From Flavobacterium sufflavum (GTDB lineage Bacteria > Bacteroidota > Bacteroidia > Flavobacteriales > Flavobacteriaceae), in the NCBI RefSeq assembly GCF_004016525.1, contig NZ_SACJ01000014.1, positions 47,659 to 111,658 on the forward strand: a stretch of DNA of 64,000 bases, written 5' to 3'. Made by a program: the position numbers and the translations under genes. The notes below the pieces were generated by a model that ran no database searches, had not been told where the DNA came from, and saw only the letters and a list, made by a program, of their open reading frames with translations. Each line of letters begins with the position of its first letter. The stretch's first letter is position 1. Positions 10,401 to 18,723 of the stretch are shown piece by piece.

Positions 10401-10752
10401 TTTTTAAACCAATACCGCTAAATACTAATACCGCATCAGTTGACGAAACCTTTATAACATATCCTCCATCAAAATCAGTACTAACAGCACCTTTAACTCC
10501 TTTTATGGAAACGTTAACTCCGGGAATCCCCATCTTATCTTCGGCAGAAATTACTTTCCCCGTTATCGTAATATTTTGCTGCACACTTTCCAACCTAGCA
10601 ACATTCAAACTTAGATTAACAGAACTATCAGAATTTGCAGCGTATACTTCCCCTACCACACTACTTCCTAATAATAACGCTAACAAAGTTGGTTTTGATA
10701 AAAATTTCAGCTTATGCTGAATAATTTTCGGTTTGTTCATAAAACAATTCAT
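7483..10752 (-). CDS. SusC/RagA-family TonB-dependent outer-membrane transporter (pair 1)
   Basis: The protein is 1089 residues, the usual SusC size. After a signal peptide (LLALLLGSSVVGEVYA) comes a carboxypeptidase-regulatory-like domain (ITGKVISAEDKMGIPGVNV, about 60-145), then the SusC plug signature VVVVGYGTQKKATLTGAVEVV, LIIVDGVPV and DPDDIESISVLKD-like segments, and a 22-strand barrel ending in aromatic-rich FGRTWSFGLNVGF. It imports oligosaccharides into the periplasm using TonB energy. Unlike the second SusC it has no STN signalling domain, so it is not tied to a FecR/sigma pair. A start at 10740 (MNKPKII) is equally possible. It lies 122 bases downstream of the GntR-type regulator. 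Confidence 0.94.
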   Translation of the reverse strand: MNCFMNKPKIIQHKLKFLSKPTLLALLLGSSVVGEVYAANSDSSVNLSLNVARLESVQQNITITGKVISAEDKMGIPGVNVSIKGVKGAVSTDFDGGYVIKVSSTDAVLVFSGIGLKTQEIKVGVQKVINVTMAADVSTLNEVVVVGYGTQKKATLTGAVEVVSSKVFEDRAVTNVGLALQGQTPGLVVTRSSARPGNEGLNFVIRGASSVNGSEPLIIVDGVPVLNAQSFQNMNPDDIESISVLKDGSAAIYGSRASNGVVLVTTKRGKGKVKVNFSTNLRFVTNGLVGYSPTMQEYATMWLEANKEETTPNWWIWGNKDNLLNMQKGVEGKYDLFGTDFFIFNANRIEEMFSTRYSYQHNLSVSGGGDKSSYRLSLGVADNQGNLATAYDGQKQLNARFNYDYNLSERLKLESSISITNTNTGQPSKGLGNILYSTDMPFYPAKNPYGQWFAPFNGIDGGAIKNAAATSADGGRYVKKQLTGRIDLKATYKIWNGISAEGLASIQNERFTHERYVVPVRLYDWYGNPKGNAYQTDGINNVYEASAESKFYHYYQALLRYDKTFKEKHNVSVMGGVSAEKWTAQGIGASRVGFEDLGVYDISLAATTTQTNGGYKDLNGRYSYLTRLNYNYDEKYIAELTGRRDGNSRFAEGYKFKNFGSAQLGWVFTKEKFLSPISNILNFGKIRGSIASTGNEAKGLGAFDYLSLVGIGSTVLGQPASQQTASYNSALISKTRTWERVTQKNVGIDLGFLNNRLTTTFDLYEKENIGMLIGVTYPSVLGGSPPKTNSGNFNTKGWEFVIGWKDNVKDFSYNVSFNMGDAKTMVSGVEGADSYGAGTNGIVNGLPWKPIFLFKTDGYFKDQADVDAYYQAYGGSDLLAGLPKNNQAVALRPGDTKRVDVAGTGNITANGNKNSSLVYMGDGTPHYTYGINMGASWKGFDINTFFQGHLEQNIMRSGYMAYPFRALFTNQNPTFLGKTWTEENPNAMYPRLTVNPTRAGWNYGNNDFMLQNSRYIRLKTLVVGYSLPESLIKRMKLDKVRFYFSGNDLWEASSIKDGFDPEAGENATDGDNAGYPFGRTWSFGLNVGF

Positions 10753-10874
10753 TTTGGTTAATAATTAATTTAGTTTTTAGTTTTAAATGCTATACTGTAC
10801 ATCGTTAGCATTATTCTATAATAAATAAGACACTTAATCCATCTTATTGTGTTTCAACAAACATTATTAAAACT

Positions 10875-11921
10875 TTATAGTGACTTTCTAATAATCACAT
10901 TTAAGGGTTCTAAAAGTTGTTCACTCTCGTTATTCAAAATAGTATCAGCTAACTGATATCCTATTTTTTCAAAAACATGGCTTATTACTGTAATTCCACC
11001 AGCCAACAATTCTTTTAATGGATTATCGTCATAGGATAGCAATCCTATATCTTTTCCGAGAACAAAATCAGTGCAGTTAATTTTTTTTATCAGATTTACC
11101 AAACTTTCATCATTATCAAAATTGACATATACTGTATTTCTCTCCAGCTTTTCATTATTCAAATCTTCTACTATTCTAAATTTATAATGATATTGATGAC
11201 AAAATTTCGCTAAGGAATCCCTAATTTCATTCGGTATCTTATTGTTCTTAGGCAAAACCAATTTAATCCCTTTATATTTTCTAAAATAACATTCTAATTC
11301 TTCTAATACCTGAAAAAAATCGGATTCTAAATTCTGATAAACACAAGCTATTTCATCTCCTAATTGTTCAGAATTACCTTCAAGTAATATCAACTTATCC
11401 ACAGCTACTTCATTTTTGATAAAATCGATATAATCCTTATCCTCAAAATTTGTAGCCAAAACATAATGGGTATATTCTTTTGTGTTATTATCCAGGATGT
11501 GGTTTTTAAATTGATTATAATCGTTTTGATAAATGTATACATCAATATTTGCTCTATCTTGAAGTGCTTCAGCAAAAGCATCATAAATTTTTTTCATTTG
11601 GGGACTCAAACTATTCAACAACAAAAAAACTTTAGGCTTATACTTATTGGTTATTGACTTTATATAATAACCTTTTCCGGGAATCGAATCTATTATATCA
11701 TTCTCCTTTAGGAAAGTATAGGCTCTTACCACTGTATCTCTTGAAATATTACAATCAATCGCTAATTCATTAACCGAAGGCAATTTGTCATTTAATTTCA
11801 ACGAACCTATTGTTGTAGCACTTAAAACAGAATTAATAATCTGTCTGTGTTTGCGAACTCTTGAATAATCGCTTATTGATAGTATATCTTTAAAACTGTT
11901 ATAATTTCTCATACGATTCAC
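10875..11921 (-). CDS. GntR-type transcriptional regulator with a sugar-binding-like C-terminal domain
   Basis: This 348-residue protein has an N-terminal winged helix (about 20-90) with LNDKLPSVNELAIDCNISRDTVVRAYTFLKENDIIDSIPG split over the typical GntR pattern. The C-terminal ~240 residues (KPKVFLLLNSLSPQMKKIYDAF, then TDFVLGKDIGLLSYDDNPLKELLAGGITVIS) resemble a periplasmic-binding/LacI-type sensor domain. Such regulators sense a sugar in the cytoplasm and control PUL or sugar catabolic genes. It stands directly ahead of SusC pair 1 in the same direction. The long leader upstream contains hairpin 11988-12040 and the conserved promoter element at 12298-12440. The effector is unknown. Confidence 0.85.
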   Translation of the reverse strand: MNRMRNYNSFKDILSISDYSRVRKHRQIINSVLSATTIGSLKLNDKLPSVNELAIDCNISRDTVVRAYTFLKENDIIDSIPGKGYYIKSITNKYKPKVFLLLNSLSPQMKKIYDAFAEALQDRANIDVYIYQNDYNQFKNHILDNNTKEYTHYVLATNFEDKDYIDFIKNEVAVDKLILLEGNSEQLGDEIACVYQNLESDFFQVLEELECYFRKYKGIKLVLPKNNKIPNEIRDSLAKFCHQYHYKFRIVEDLNNEKLERNTVYVNFDNDESLVNLIKKINCTDFVLGKDIGLLSYDDNPLKELLAGGITVISHVFEKIGYQLADTILNNESEQLLEPLNVIIRKSL

Positions 11922-12297
11922 ACATTAAAACTTTATTAACTTCTTTAATCCAAATTTGTATTTGACATCATCAGCTTAACTTTTAACTTTTTAGTCTACA
12001 ACTACCAATCTTGTAAATCAGTAGTTGTAAGAACTAAAAATCACTAACCAAACACACATTAACCATTCATGCACAATCTTGTACAATTACAACAATACTA
12101 GGTAGGTATAAAATGGACTGTTTTTGATAAACAGCCGCCGATTCTTTTAATCAACAACTGATAGGGCAAAAACTACAAGCCAACCAAAAATTGTAATTAT
12201 TTAAATTCAATCCATTTTTTCAAATACCTACTTTTAAAAATTGACAACAAATAATAAATTAACCTTAGATTAACATTTTACTCGATTATCAACATAT
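11922..12297 (-). other. Long untranslated leader of the GntR-type gene, no gene seen
   Basis: This AT-rich stretch has no open frame longer than a few codons on the minus strand. It holds a long hairpin (separate entry) and two copies of CAATCTTGTA (near 12006 and 12074). If the promoter at 12298-12305 is correct, the mRNA leader is about 370 bases. Confidence 0.55.
11988..12040. promoter_or_regulatory. Long imperfect hairpin in the GntR leader
   Basis: TTTTTAGT and TACAACTAC on the left pair with GTAGTTGTA and ACTAAAAA on the right, 17 bp in all with a small bulge. It could be an operator for the GntR-type regulator or an RNA structure in the leader. It has no proper U-run in the minus direction, so it is not a clear terminator. 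Confidence 0.5.
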
Positions 12298-12440
12298 CAA
12301 AATTACCTAGAATGTCTTTTTTAAGTGATAAATTATCATTCATTCTATATAAATTATTGCCCATTTTTAAATTATACATACAAAAAAGTAAGTATTTTTC
12401 ACGATACTGTATTTTTACTGAAAAAATATTCCGTTTTACA
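12298..12440 (-). promoter_or_regulatory. Promoter with conserved upstream element, copy A
   Basis: On the minus strand a -7 element TAATTTTG (12298-12305) lies 21 bases downstream of GATAATTTATC, itself inside GATAAATTATCATTCATT (plus strand, from 12327). Farther upstream are GATACTGTATTTTT (12403) and a small palindrome TATTTTT-N4-AAAAATA, then TTTTACA. The same blocks at the same spacing occur at 24297-24440 ahead of another PUL operon. The lack of a clear -33 TTTG suggests the promoter depends on an activator. The activator is not identified; the HTCS at 31741-35913 is a candidate. Confidence 0.65.
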
Positions 12441-12632
12441 CATTAACAAAAACCCAAGAACACATTAACTTAATTTTATAAAACTCAATCAAAAAACACC
12501 GTTGTCGATATACTCATAATCTAAAATGTTTTATTCAACAACACTCAATATATAGCTGAATCCGCTCTTTATTCTCTATACAATTACAATAAAACACCCT
12601 GCCTGTACTCTTCAATAATTCTGATAACTAAC

Positions 12633-12666
12633 AAAAAAAAAGTGGTTGGAATTTCTTCCAACCACT
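12633..12666 (-). terminator. Intrinsic terminator after the GH43/discoidin gene
   Basis: The perfect 11-bp stem AGTGGTTGGAA/TTCCAACCACT has a 4-base loop (TTTC). It is followed in the minus direction by eight U residues. It closes the enzyme operon 24052-12713. Confidence 0.92.
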
Positions 12667-12712
12667 ACTATTAAAACCAATTTATTTTATCTAAAATATC
12701 AGAGACTATTAT

Positions 12713-14215
12713 CTAATACATCTTAATTTCCCATAAACCTGGTGTACCCAATAAAATTGTTAATTTAAGGAAACGTGTTTTCCCAATTTTATTAATTATC
12801 TGAGGAGATTGAATTATTTCGGATACAGGAATATTTACTGTTTGCCATTCTTTTCCATCCTCTGACTTCTCAATTTTAAATGTATGCCCCAGAGTAGATT
12901 TTAAGAAAAAGAGCTCCAAACTCTTCACTCGTTTTATATTTCCTAAATCAATTTGGTACCAAGGCTGCTTATCTTTTGTATCACACATCCAGAAAGTTCC
13001 GTTTGAACCGTCAATAGCATTTTCTGGTTTAAAATTCATTTTACGTTCAACATTTGCTAATTCTGATTCAACAAATTTTGGAGGAATTGTAATTAACTTC
13101 TCAATTACCGTATCGATAGTTGTTTTAATAATGGTATCTCTTCTTACACTTGAAGCTGTAACTATGACGGAACGAATAAGTTTCTTTTTGTTCAAATTAG
13201 GCATTTCTAAAATACCAGTAGTCGTTACCTCAACAGGCCTAATAGTTCCATCAGCATTAAATTGCAAACGGTTAACAAAAACCTGACGCGTTGTGTTTCC
13301 CTGACCGTATTCCAGATAGAAAAATAAATAATCGTCTGTCTTTGGAATATGTAGCACATTACCATGACCTGGTCCCCAAACCCCTTTCTCAATATTCGAC
13401 TTAAATATCATGTCCTGATCTGGGGCAACAAATGGACCTAATGGACCTGTTTTGCTCATCATATAAGCATAAACATAATTAGCTCCGCCAGATAAAGTGT
13501 ATAAATAATAATAAATACCGTTTCGTTTAAACAAGAAAGGGCCTTCTGAATAACCAGTCCTTTTCGTTGGAATAGATACTTCCGGACCTTCAATTGTTTT
13601 CCAATCTTTACTTAATTTAGCAGCTTTTCTACGACGCCAGTAAATATAGGCCTGACCATCGTCATCTACAAAAGGATCGCCATCTATATCTGCAAAAACA
13701 GGTTGAGTCTCTTCTTTTTCTTTTTCCGGCTCATTAAAGAAAATCCCTTTTCCATTAGTAAATTCAAAAGGACCTTCCGGACTTTTTGATGTTAAATGGT
13801 AGGTACCCAATTTATTATCCGGCTTTAGAATTGTAGGATACAAATGGTACAATTTATCTTTTTTGATTACAGCACCAGGAGCCCAATACCTGAAATAACC
13901 AGTTTTCTTTTTTCCTTCAGGACCAAAAGTATGAGCCTTTTGCCAATCAAAACCTTTAAAAAGTACTCCTTTATAACTCCAATTCACAAGGTCTTTAGAT
14001 TTCCACACAACAGGTGGTCCCATTTCTAGCAAACCATGGTCAATATCCGACGTTCCATACAAATAGTAGGTCCCATCAAAATAAGATATGGAGGGATCGG
14101 CAACATAATCCGGGATAACCGGCTGGGGTAAAGGCTGATTTTGCTGTGCTTCAACCTGACAACCAACAATAAATAAGCAAAATAGCCCTAAATTCTTTAA
14201 AATAGTATTATTCAT
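12713..14215 (-). CDS. GH43 glycosidase with C-terminal F5/8-type (discoidin) domain
   Basis: This 500-residue secreted protein has an N-terminus (FCLFIVGCQVEAQ) that could be a lipoprotein signal. Residues ~33-350 form a five-bladed propeller with the three GH43 acids visible: Asp40 in YVADPS (base), Asp near 178 in DIDGDPFVDD (pKa modulator) and Glu near 223 in GYSEGPF (acid). Residues ~380-500 are a discoidin-like sugar-binding module (ENAIDGSNGTFWMCDTK, WYQIDLGNIKRVKSLELFF). GH43 enzymes remove alpha-L-arabinofuranose or beta-xylose, or cut arabinan or galactan. In this setting arabinose or galactan trimming is likely. It is the last gene before a strong terminator and follows another GH43-like gene by 156 bases. 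Confidence 0.87.
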   Translation of the reverse strand: MNNTILKNLGLFCLFIVGCQVEAQQNQPLPQPVIPDYVADPSISYFDGTYYLYGTSDIDHGLLEMGPPVVWKSKDLVNWSYKGVLFKGFDWQKAHTFGPEGKKKTGYFRYWAPGAVIKKDKLYHLYPTILKPDNKLGTYHLTSKSPEGPFEFTNGKGIFFNEPEKEKEETQPVFADIDGDPFVDDDGQAYIYWRRRKAAKLSKDWKTIEGPEVSIPTKRTGYSEGPFLFKRNGIYYYLYTLSGGANYVYAYMMSKTGPLGPFVAPDQDMIFKSNIEKGVWGPGHGNVLHIPKTDDYLFFYLEYGQGNTTRQVFVNRLQFNADGTIRPVEVTTTGILEMPNLNKKKLIRSVIVTASSVRRDTIIKTTIDTVIEKLITIPPKFVESELANVERKMNFKPENAIDGSNGTFWMCDTKDKQPWYQIDLGNIKRVKSLELFFLKSTLGHTFKIEKSEDGKEWQTVNIPVSEIIQSPQIINKIGKTRFLKLTILLGTPGLWEIKMY

Positions 14216-14371
14216 AATTGTAATTTTATTTAACTCTTAATTCCTGTCTATGACATAAATTTGTGTGCACTTCTATATGTTTTTTTTATCTCATCCAAAA
14301 GAAGAGATACTAAAAACGCTATTCAAACGAAATTAGGAATCCCCTATTACAAGACAACTCCTGCATTTTAT

Positions 14372-15430
14372 TTATTTCCTTTTGTTAATTGCCTGCTTAT
14401 CCAGTTTCACATATACAGGTTTATCTCTGTCTACCGAGATTATTCCATTTTTATATTCCAATTCTGCAACCTGAATTACACTACGACGTGTTTGAACATT
14501 GTCAGCATATTTTTTGGTAATCCTGCCTGGATGAGTGAAATAATATACAAAAGCCCTGTCGCCCGAAACTACTACATCCGCATGACCGCCAATAGCCTGA
14601 TCGTCTTTTCCTTTTCCCGGAAGTTCTAAAATTCTTTCACCTTCTTGCTTTGTCCAAGTAGTTGCATCATCTGACGAATAAAAACTCATACCCGCCCAAT
14701 TATCAACCATCATCCAATACTTCCCTTTCCAACGAAATACTTTTGGCCCTTCTCCACGTTCTTCTATAACTTTCCCTTTTAAATCCCAATTTTCAAGATC
14801 TTTACTATCTGCATAATAAATCGTTTTACTATCTTTTTCATTATTATACCAAAGTCGCCACGTACCATTTGGCAATTGATATACTGTTGCATCAATAACA
14901 TTATTATTAACCAATTTCAATGTTGATTTATAATCCCAGTTTAAAAGATTTTTACTTGTAAGATGAATGATTTCACGGGGATGATTCCAACTGGCAAAAA
15001 CCCCGGGAACATAAGTCAGATACATGTGATACACCCCTTTATGTTCAAACACATCGGGTGCCCAATGAGTATACTCCTTGTTTGGACGATACTTAATGTT
15101 CGCCGTATCCCGATACTTCCAATTAGCACCGCCATCGGTTGATTCAGCAATCCCAATTCGTGTTCCATGTACCCATTTAGATCCCTCTTGAGTCATATCT
15201 GTCGCACGACGATTGGTATAAAACATAAACCATTTTTTTTCTTTTTTATTCCAAATAATTACAGGATCAGCCGCACCGTCATAAATTGGATCACTAAATA
15301 CAGGTTTATTAGCTAATTTTCCCTTATTTTTTTCCTGACCAAAAGCAACAACAGATACCAGAATACTACAAAGTATTAGGAGCATACTTTTTGCTTTTGC
15401 TTTCATAATAACTTGTTTTATTAAACTCAT
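14372..15430 (-). CDS. GH43-like five-bladed propeller glycosidase
   Basis: This 352-residue protein has a signal peptide ending near VVAFGQ; the start may be 15406 (MKAKAKSMLL). The body is a single propeller domain. Asp55 in DGAADPVIIW, Asp near 179 in VIDATVYQLPNGTWRLWY and Glu near 226 in RGEGPKVFRWKGKYW stand where the GH43/GH32 clan has its three catalytic acids. Repeating blade motifs are present (GIAESTDGGANW, HLTSKNLLNWD, YYADSKDLENWDLKG). The precise family is not clear from motifs alone; it could be GH43 or a neighbouring propeller family. It sits between the LacZ-like GH2 and the GH43/discoidin protein on the same strand. Confidence 0.7.
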   Translation of the reverse strand: MSLIKQVIMKAKAKSMLLILCSILVSVVAFGQEKNKGKLANKPVFSDPIYDGAADPVIIWNKKEKKWFMFYTNRRATDMTQEGSKWVHGTRIGIAESTDGGANWKYRDTANIKYRPNKEYTHWAPDVFEHKGVYHMYLTYVPGVFASWNHPREIIHLTSKNLLNWDYKSTLKLVNNNVIDATVYQLPNGTWRLWYNNEKDSKTIYYADSKDLENWDLKGKVIEERGEGPKVFRWKGKYWMMVDNWAGMSFYSSDDATTWTKQEGERILELPGKGKDDQAIGGHADVVVSGDRAFVYYFTHPGRITKKYADNVQTRRSVIQVAELEYKNGIISVDRDKPVYVKLDKQAINKRK

Positions 15431-15450
15431 TTTATTTATAAATTATTTAC

Positions 15451-15495
15451 AACCCGTTGGGTGAAATTATCAAAAACAATTTCACCCAACGGGTT
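15451..15495 (-). terminator. Perfect 18-bp hairpin downstream of the LacZ-like GH2 gene
   Basis: AACCCGTTGGGTGAAATT pairs fully with AATTTCACCCAACGGGTT across a 9-base loop. The U-run is poor, so it may act as a partial terminator or mRNA stabiliser. A 24-base part of it recurs exactly near 60167-60190, so it also belongs to a dispersed repeat. Confidence 0.65.
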
Positions 15496-15531
15496 ATTTA
15501 TATAAAAATCAAACAGTAACAATTAAATACT

Positions 15532-18500
15532 TTATGGAAGCAATGGCTTTATAAGAAAACTGAACTCATAATTCCCATATGGCATCAGATACTGATCCAG
15601 AGGTTTTGCTCCCCAACTATCCAGACCACCAACTCCCATCTGTTTCAAATCAATATTTAATTGCGTTTGTGGACGCGGATCAACATCTGTTGCATGGCGT
15701 TGATTTCGTTCATCTCCACTGTCTAAGTCACTGTCAAAATAATGTTTCGCACTTATGCTCAAAGGCTGCACTCCTCTTATTTCAAGACCTGCTCCTTTAA
15801 CATTACTTATTTTAAGCCATCTCAAATCTGTTTTATTAGCCGTTTCCTGAGGCGTAACATAAGGAAAATATTGATCTTTTACCGATTGTTTGTAAATCCC
15901 TAAATGTGCGCTAAAATTACGATCGATATAGTTTTCATGCGGACCACGTCCGTAATATTCAACAGATTCGAAACCTTGAGGTAAAACCCATTGCATCCCA
16001 AAGCGTGGAAGCATTTCAACTTTCTTACTGCTGTCTGTTACCGATAATTTCTCATTTACAAGGATTTCACCAGAAGCATTAATTAAATATTCGATATTAA
16101 GATTAGCAAAAACCTGAGGAAGCTCATACTTGACTTTTACAACGATACCATTTTTTTGAGTTTCGGATGAGATTTCTTTCAGCACAGGGTTTAATCCTGC
16201 ACTCTTCCAATCTTTCAGTTTTGTTTGAAATTTTGCTCCAAAATCATTGTCGCTTGGTGCTCTCCAAAAATTTGGCCTGAACAAATAATTTTGATCAAGT
16301 AAAACCACTCCTCCAACAACATATTTTTTAAACATTCCTGTTTTCTTATCAAATGCAATAGAAACCTTATCGGAACTGACATTTAATTCATCCGAAGTCT
16401 CGTTTTTAGAGATATTACCTTTATTCGACAAGGTGACATCATTTTTGTATTCTCCGCCTAGTTTTAATTGTTCAATTGCAATAATGTGTCCAGCTGGTTT
16501 TAAAGGCTCTTCCGATTTAAGACTATAAGTTAGATTTAAAAATGCCTCACCATTATTTAATTTCCTAATTGGCAGTGTAATCGACGTTGAATCCTGAGGA
16601 TTAACACTCAATGACAATACATCACCCTGTTGAACCGTCTTACCATCTACTATTACATCCCAATGCAATTTAACATTATCAAGGTTGGTAAAGAATTTTT
16701 CATTGTAAATACTCAAACTTTTAGTTTCCTTCATTTTGGTGTGAATATCCTGATACACTTTTTTCATTTCCCAGGCATGCGGATAAGGAGTTCGGTTAGC
16801 GTAAAAAATTCCTTTTGCAGCAAAATTCCACTTGGTAGCTGCTTCTTTAGGTTCATAATCCCCTCCATAAGTATATACTGTATCACCTTTGGCATTTACA
16901 CGCTCGAAACACTGATCTACAAAATCCCAGATAAAACCTCCCTGAAAATGCTTTTTATTGCCGCGTATCAAATCCCAATAATCTTTAAAATTCCCTAAAG
17001 AATTCCCCATAGCATGAGCATATTCACACATAATCATAGGTCTTTGAGGCGTTGGATTTGCCTTTACATAATTTAGCATCATATCAAAAGTGGGATACAT
17101 TGGATTTATAATATCCGAATTCCAATCCCAGGTCAATGTTTTATAATCAATCCAGGCTCCTTCATACTGAATAGGTCTGCTTTTATCGCGTTCTTTCAGC
17201 CAGAGATTACAGGAATAAAAATTATATCCGTTCCCGGCTTCATTTCCTGTACTCCAGATTACAATGGATGGTTGGTTTTTGTCTCGTTCTACCATTCGTT
17301 GCACTCTCATCAGGTGTGCATTTACCCACGTTGGTTTATTGGCAAGCGTTTTAGTAACATTAAATCCCATCCCATGAGATTCAATATTTGCTTCACCCAC
17401 TACATAAAGTCCATATTGATTACAAAGCTCCAGCCAGATTTCACTATTTGGGTAATGAGAGGTACGGACAGCATTAATATTAAACTGTTTCATAAGCTTA
17501 ATATCACGAATCATGGCTTCTCTTGAAATTACGTGACCAGAAATAGGATCAGATTCATGACGGTTTACCCCTTTTATCAATACCGGTTTTCCATTCACTA
17601 GAAACAAGCCGTTTTTAATTTCAACTTTTCTAAATCCTGTCACTTGAGGAATAACTTCCAGAATATTTCCGGCCGCATCTTTAATCTTTACTACTGCCTG
17701 ATAAAGATTAGGAGCTTCTGCGCTCCATAATTTCGGAGCATTTATTTCAAGTTTTGCAGAAGCATTAACCGAATTATCAAATGCCAAACTTTTCGAACTA
17801 ATCAACTTTTGCCCATCTCTAAGTTCGAATACTGCGATAAGCGGGGCAACGGGCTTTTTATTTAATTTTAATTTTACGTCCAAAGTGGCATTTTTATAAG
17901 CTGCATCCAAATCAGGAGTGATTTCAACATCATATAAATGAACCGGATTTCTTGCCATCAAATAACAATCACGATCAATACCACTAAGACGCCACATATC
18001 CTGATCTTCCAAATAGTTACCATCACACCAACGCATTATCTTCATCACTATCAGATTTTTTCCCTTGGTTAAAAAAGAAGTAATATCAAATTCCGAAGGA
18101 AGCTTACTGTCTTCGCCATAACCAATGTATTTGCCATTAACCCAAACCGAAAGGTTTGATTTTGCCGCTCCAACATGTAATACCACCTCTTTTCCATTCC
18201 AGGATGGATCAATCATAACCTCCCTGCGATAAACAGCCGTAGGATTATAATCCATCGGAACAATAGGAGGCTGCTTACCGTTCTTTAATAAGTAAGTAAA
18301 TTCGAAACCATTTGTAGTGTATATAGGAAAACCATATCCATTTAATTCCCAGTTTGCAGGAACATTAAATGATTTCCATGAATTATCATTATAATCTTTG
18401 GTTTCAAATCCTTTAGGTATTCCATCGGGATTTTCAGCCCAGAAAAATTTCCATGCCCCGTTGAGACTGGAATAATTGGAAGACTGTTTCCAATCATTCT

Positions 18501-18675
18501 TTAATGCTGCCGCATCCGATTCATAAACAAAATAAGAGGCGTGCATTGGAAGCCTGTTTTCTTCATTTTTGGTTTCGTCAAGCCACATTGCTTTTTGTGC
18601 TTTTGAAGCCCCACTTGTCAGTAAAACTAAGACAAGGGTAAACATTTTAAAAAAATCACTCATAACTATTTTCAT
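15532..18675 (-). CDS. GH2 beta-galactosidase, LacZ-like full-length form
   Basis: The protein is 1047 residues, the length of E. coli LacZ. After a signal peptide (LVLVLLTSGASKAQ) come the sugar-binding domain (about 70-230), Ig-like domain, TIM barrel (about 350-640), a second Ig-like domain and the C-terminal Bgal_small_N sandwich (about 770-1045; ENYIDRNFSAHLG). Acid/base Glu lies near 478 in STGNEAGNG and nucleophile Glu near 551 in IMCEYAHAMGNS. It releases beta-linked galactose, probably in the periplasm. The GH51 stop codon lies 48 bases upstream, so both are likely one transcript. Confidence 0.92.
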   Translation of the reverse strand: MKIVMSDFFKMFTLVLVLLTSGASKAQKAMWLDETKNEENRLPMHASYFVYESDAAALKNDWKQSSNYSSLNGAWKFFWAENPDGIPKGFETKDYNDNSWKSFNVPANWELNGYGFPIYTTNGFEFTYLLKNGKQPPIVPMDYNPTAVYRREVMIDPSWNGKEVVLHVGAAKSNLSVWVNGKYIGYGEDSKLPSEFDITSFLTKGKNLIVMKIMRWCDGNYLEDQDMWRLSGIDRDCYLMARNPVHLYDVEITPDLDAAYKNATLDVKLKLNKKPVAPLIAVFELRDGQKLISSKSLAFDNSVNASAKLEINAPKLWSAEAPNLYQAVVKIKDAAGNILEVIPQVTGFRKVEIKNGLFLVNGKPVLIKGVNRHESDPISGHVISREAMIRDIKLMKQFNINAVRTSHYPNSEIWLELCNQYGLYVVGEANIESHGMGFNVTKTLANKPTWVNAHLMRVQRMVERDKNQPSIVIWSTGNEAGNGYNFYSCNLWLKERDKSRPIQYEGAWIDYKTLTWDWNSDIINPMYPTFDMMLNYVKANPTPQRPMIMCEYAHAMGNSLGNFKDYWDLIRGNKKHFQGGFIWDFVDQCFERVNAKGDTVYTYGGDYEPKEAATKWNFAAKGIFYANRTPYPHAWEMKKVYQDIHTKMKETKSLSIYNEKFFTNLDNVKLHWDVIVDGKTVQQGDVLSLSVNPQDSTSITLPIRKLNNGEAFLNLTYSLKSEEPLKPAGHIIAIEQLKLGGEYKNDVTLSNKGNISKNETSDELNVSSDKVSIAFDKKTGMFKKYVVGGVVLLDQNYLFRPNFWRAPSDNDFGAKFQTKLKDWKSAGLNPVLKEISSETQKNGIVVKVKYELPQVFANLNIEYLINASGEILVNEKLSVTDSSKKVEMLPRFGMQWVLPQGFESVEYYGRGPHENYIDRNFSAHLGIYKQSVKDQYFPYVTPQETANKTDLRWLKISNVKGAGLEIRGVQPLSISAKHYFDSDLDSGDERNQRHATDVDPRPQTQLNIDLKQMGVGGLDSWGAKPLDQYLMPYGNYEFSFLIKPLLP

Positions 18676-18723
18676 ATTTATATTTTAAACAAGCCAACTA
18701 AACCTGTTTTTATCAATTTTTAT

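Noticed and set aside
14216..14371. Separate promoter or terminator between the two GH43-like genes
   Set aside because: No TAnnTTTG element on the minus strand and no stable hairpin with a U-run was found.
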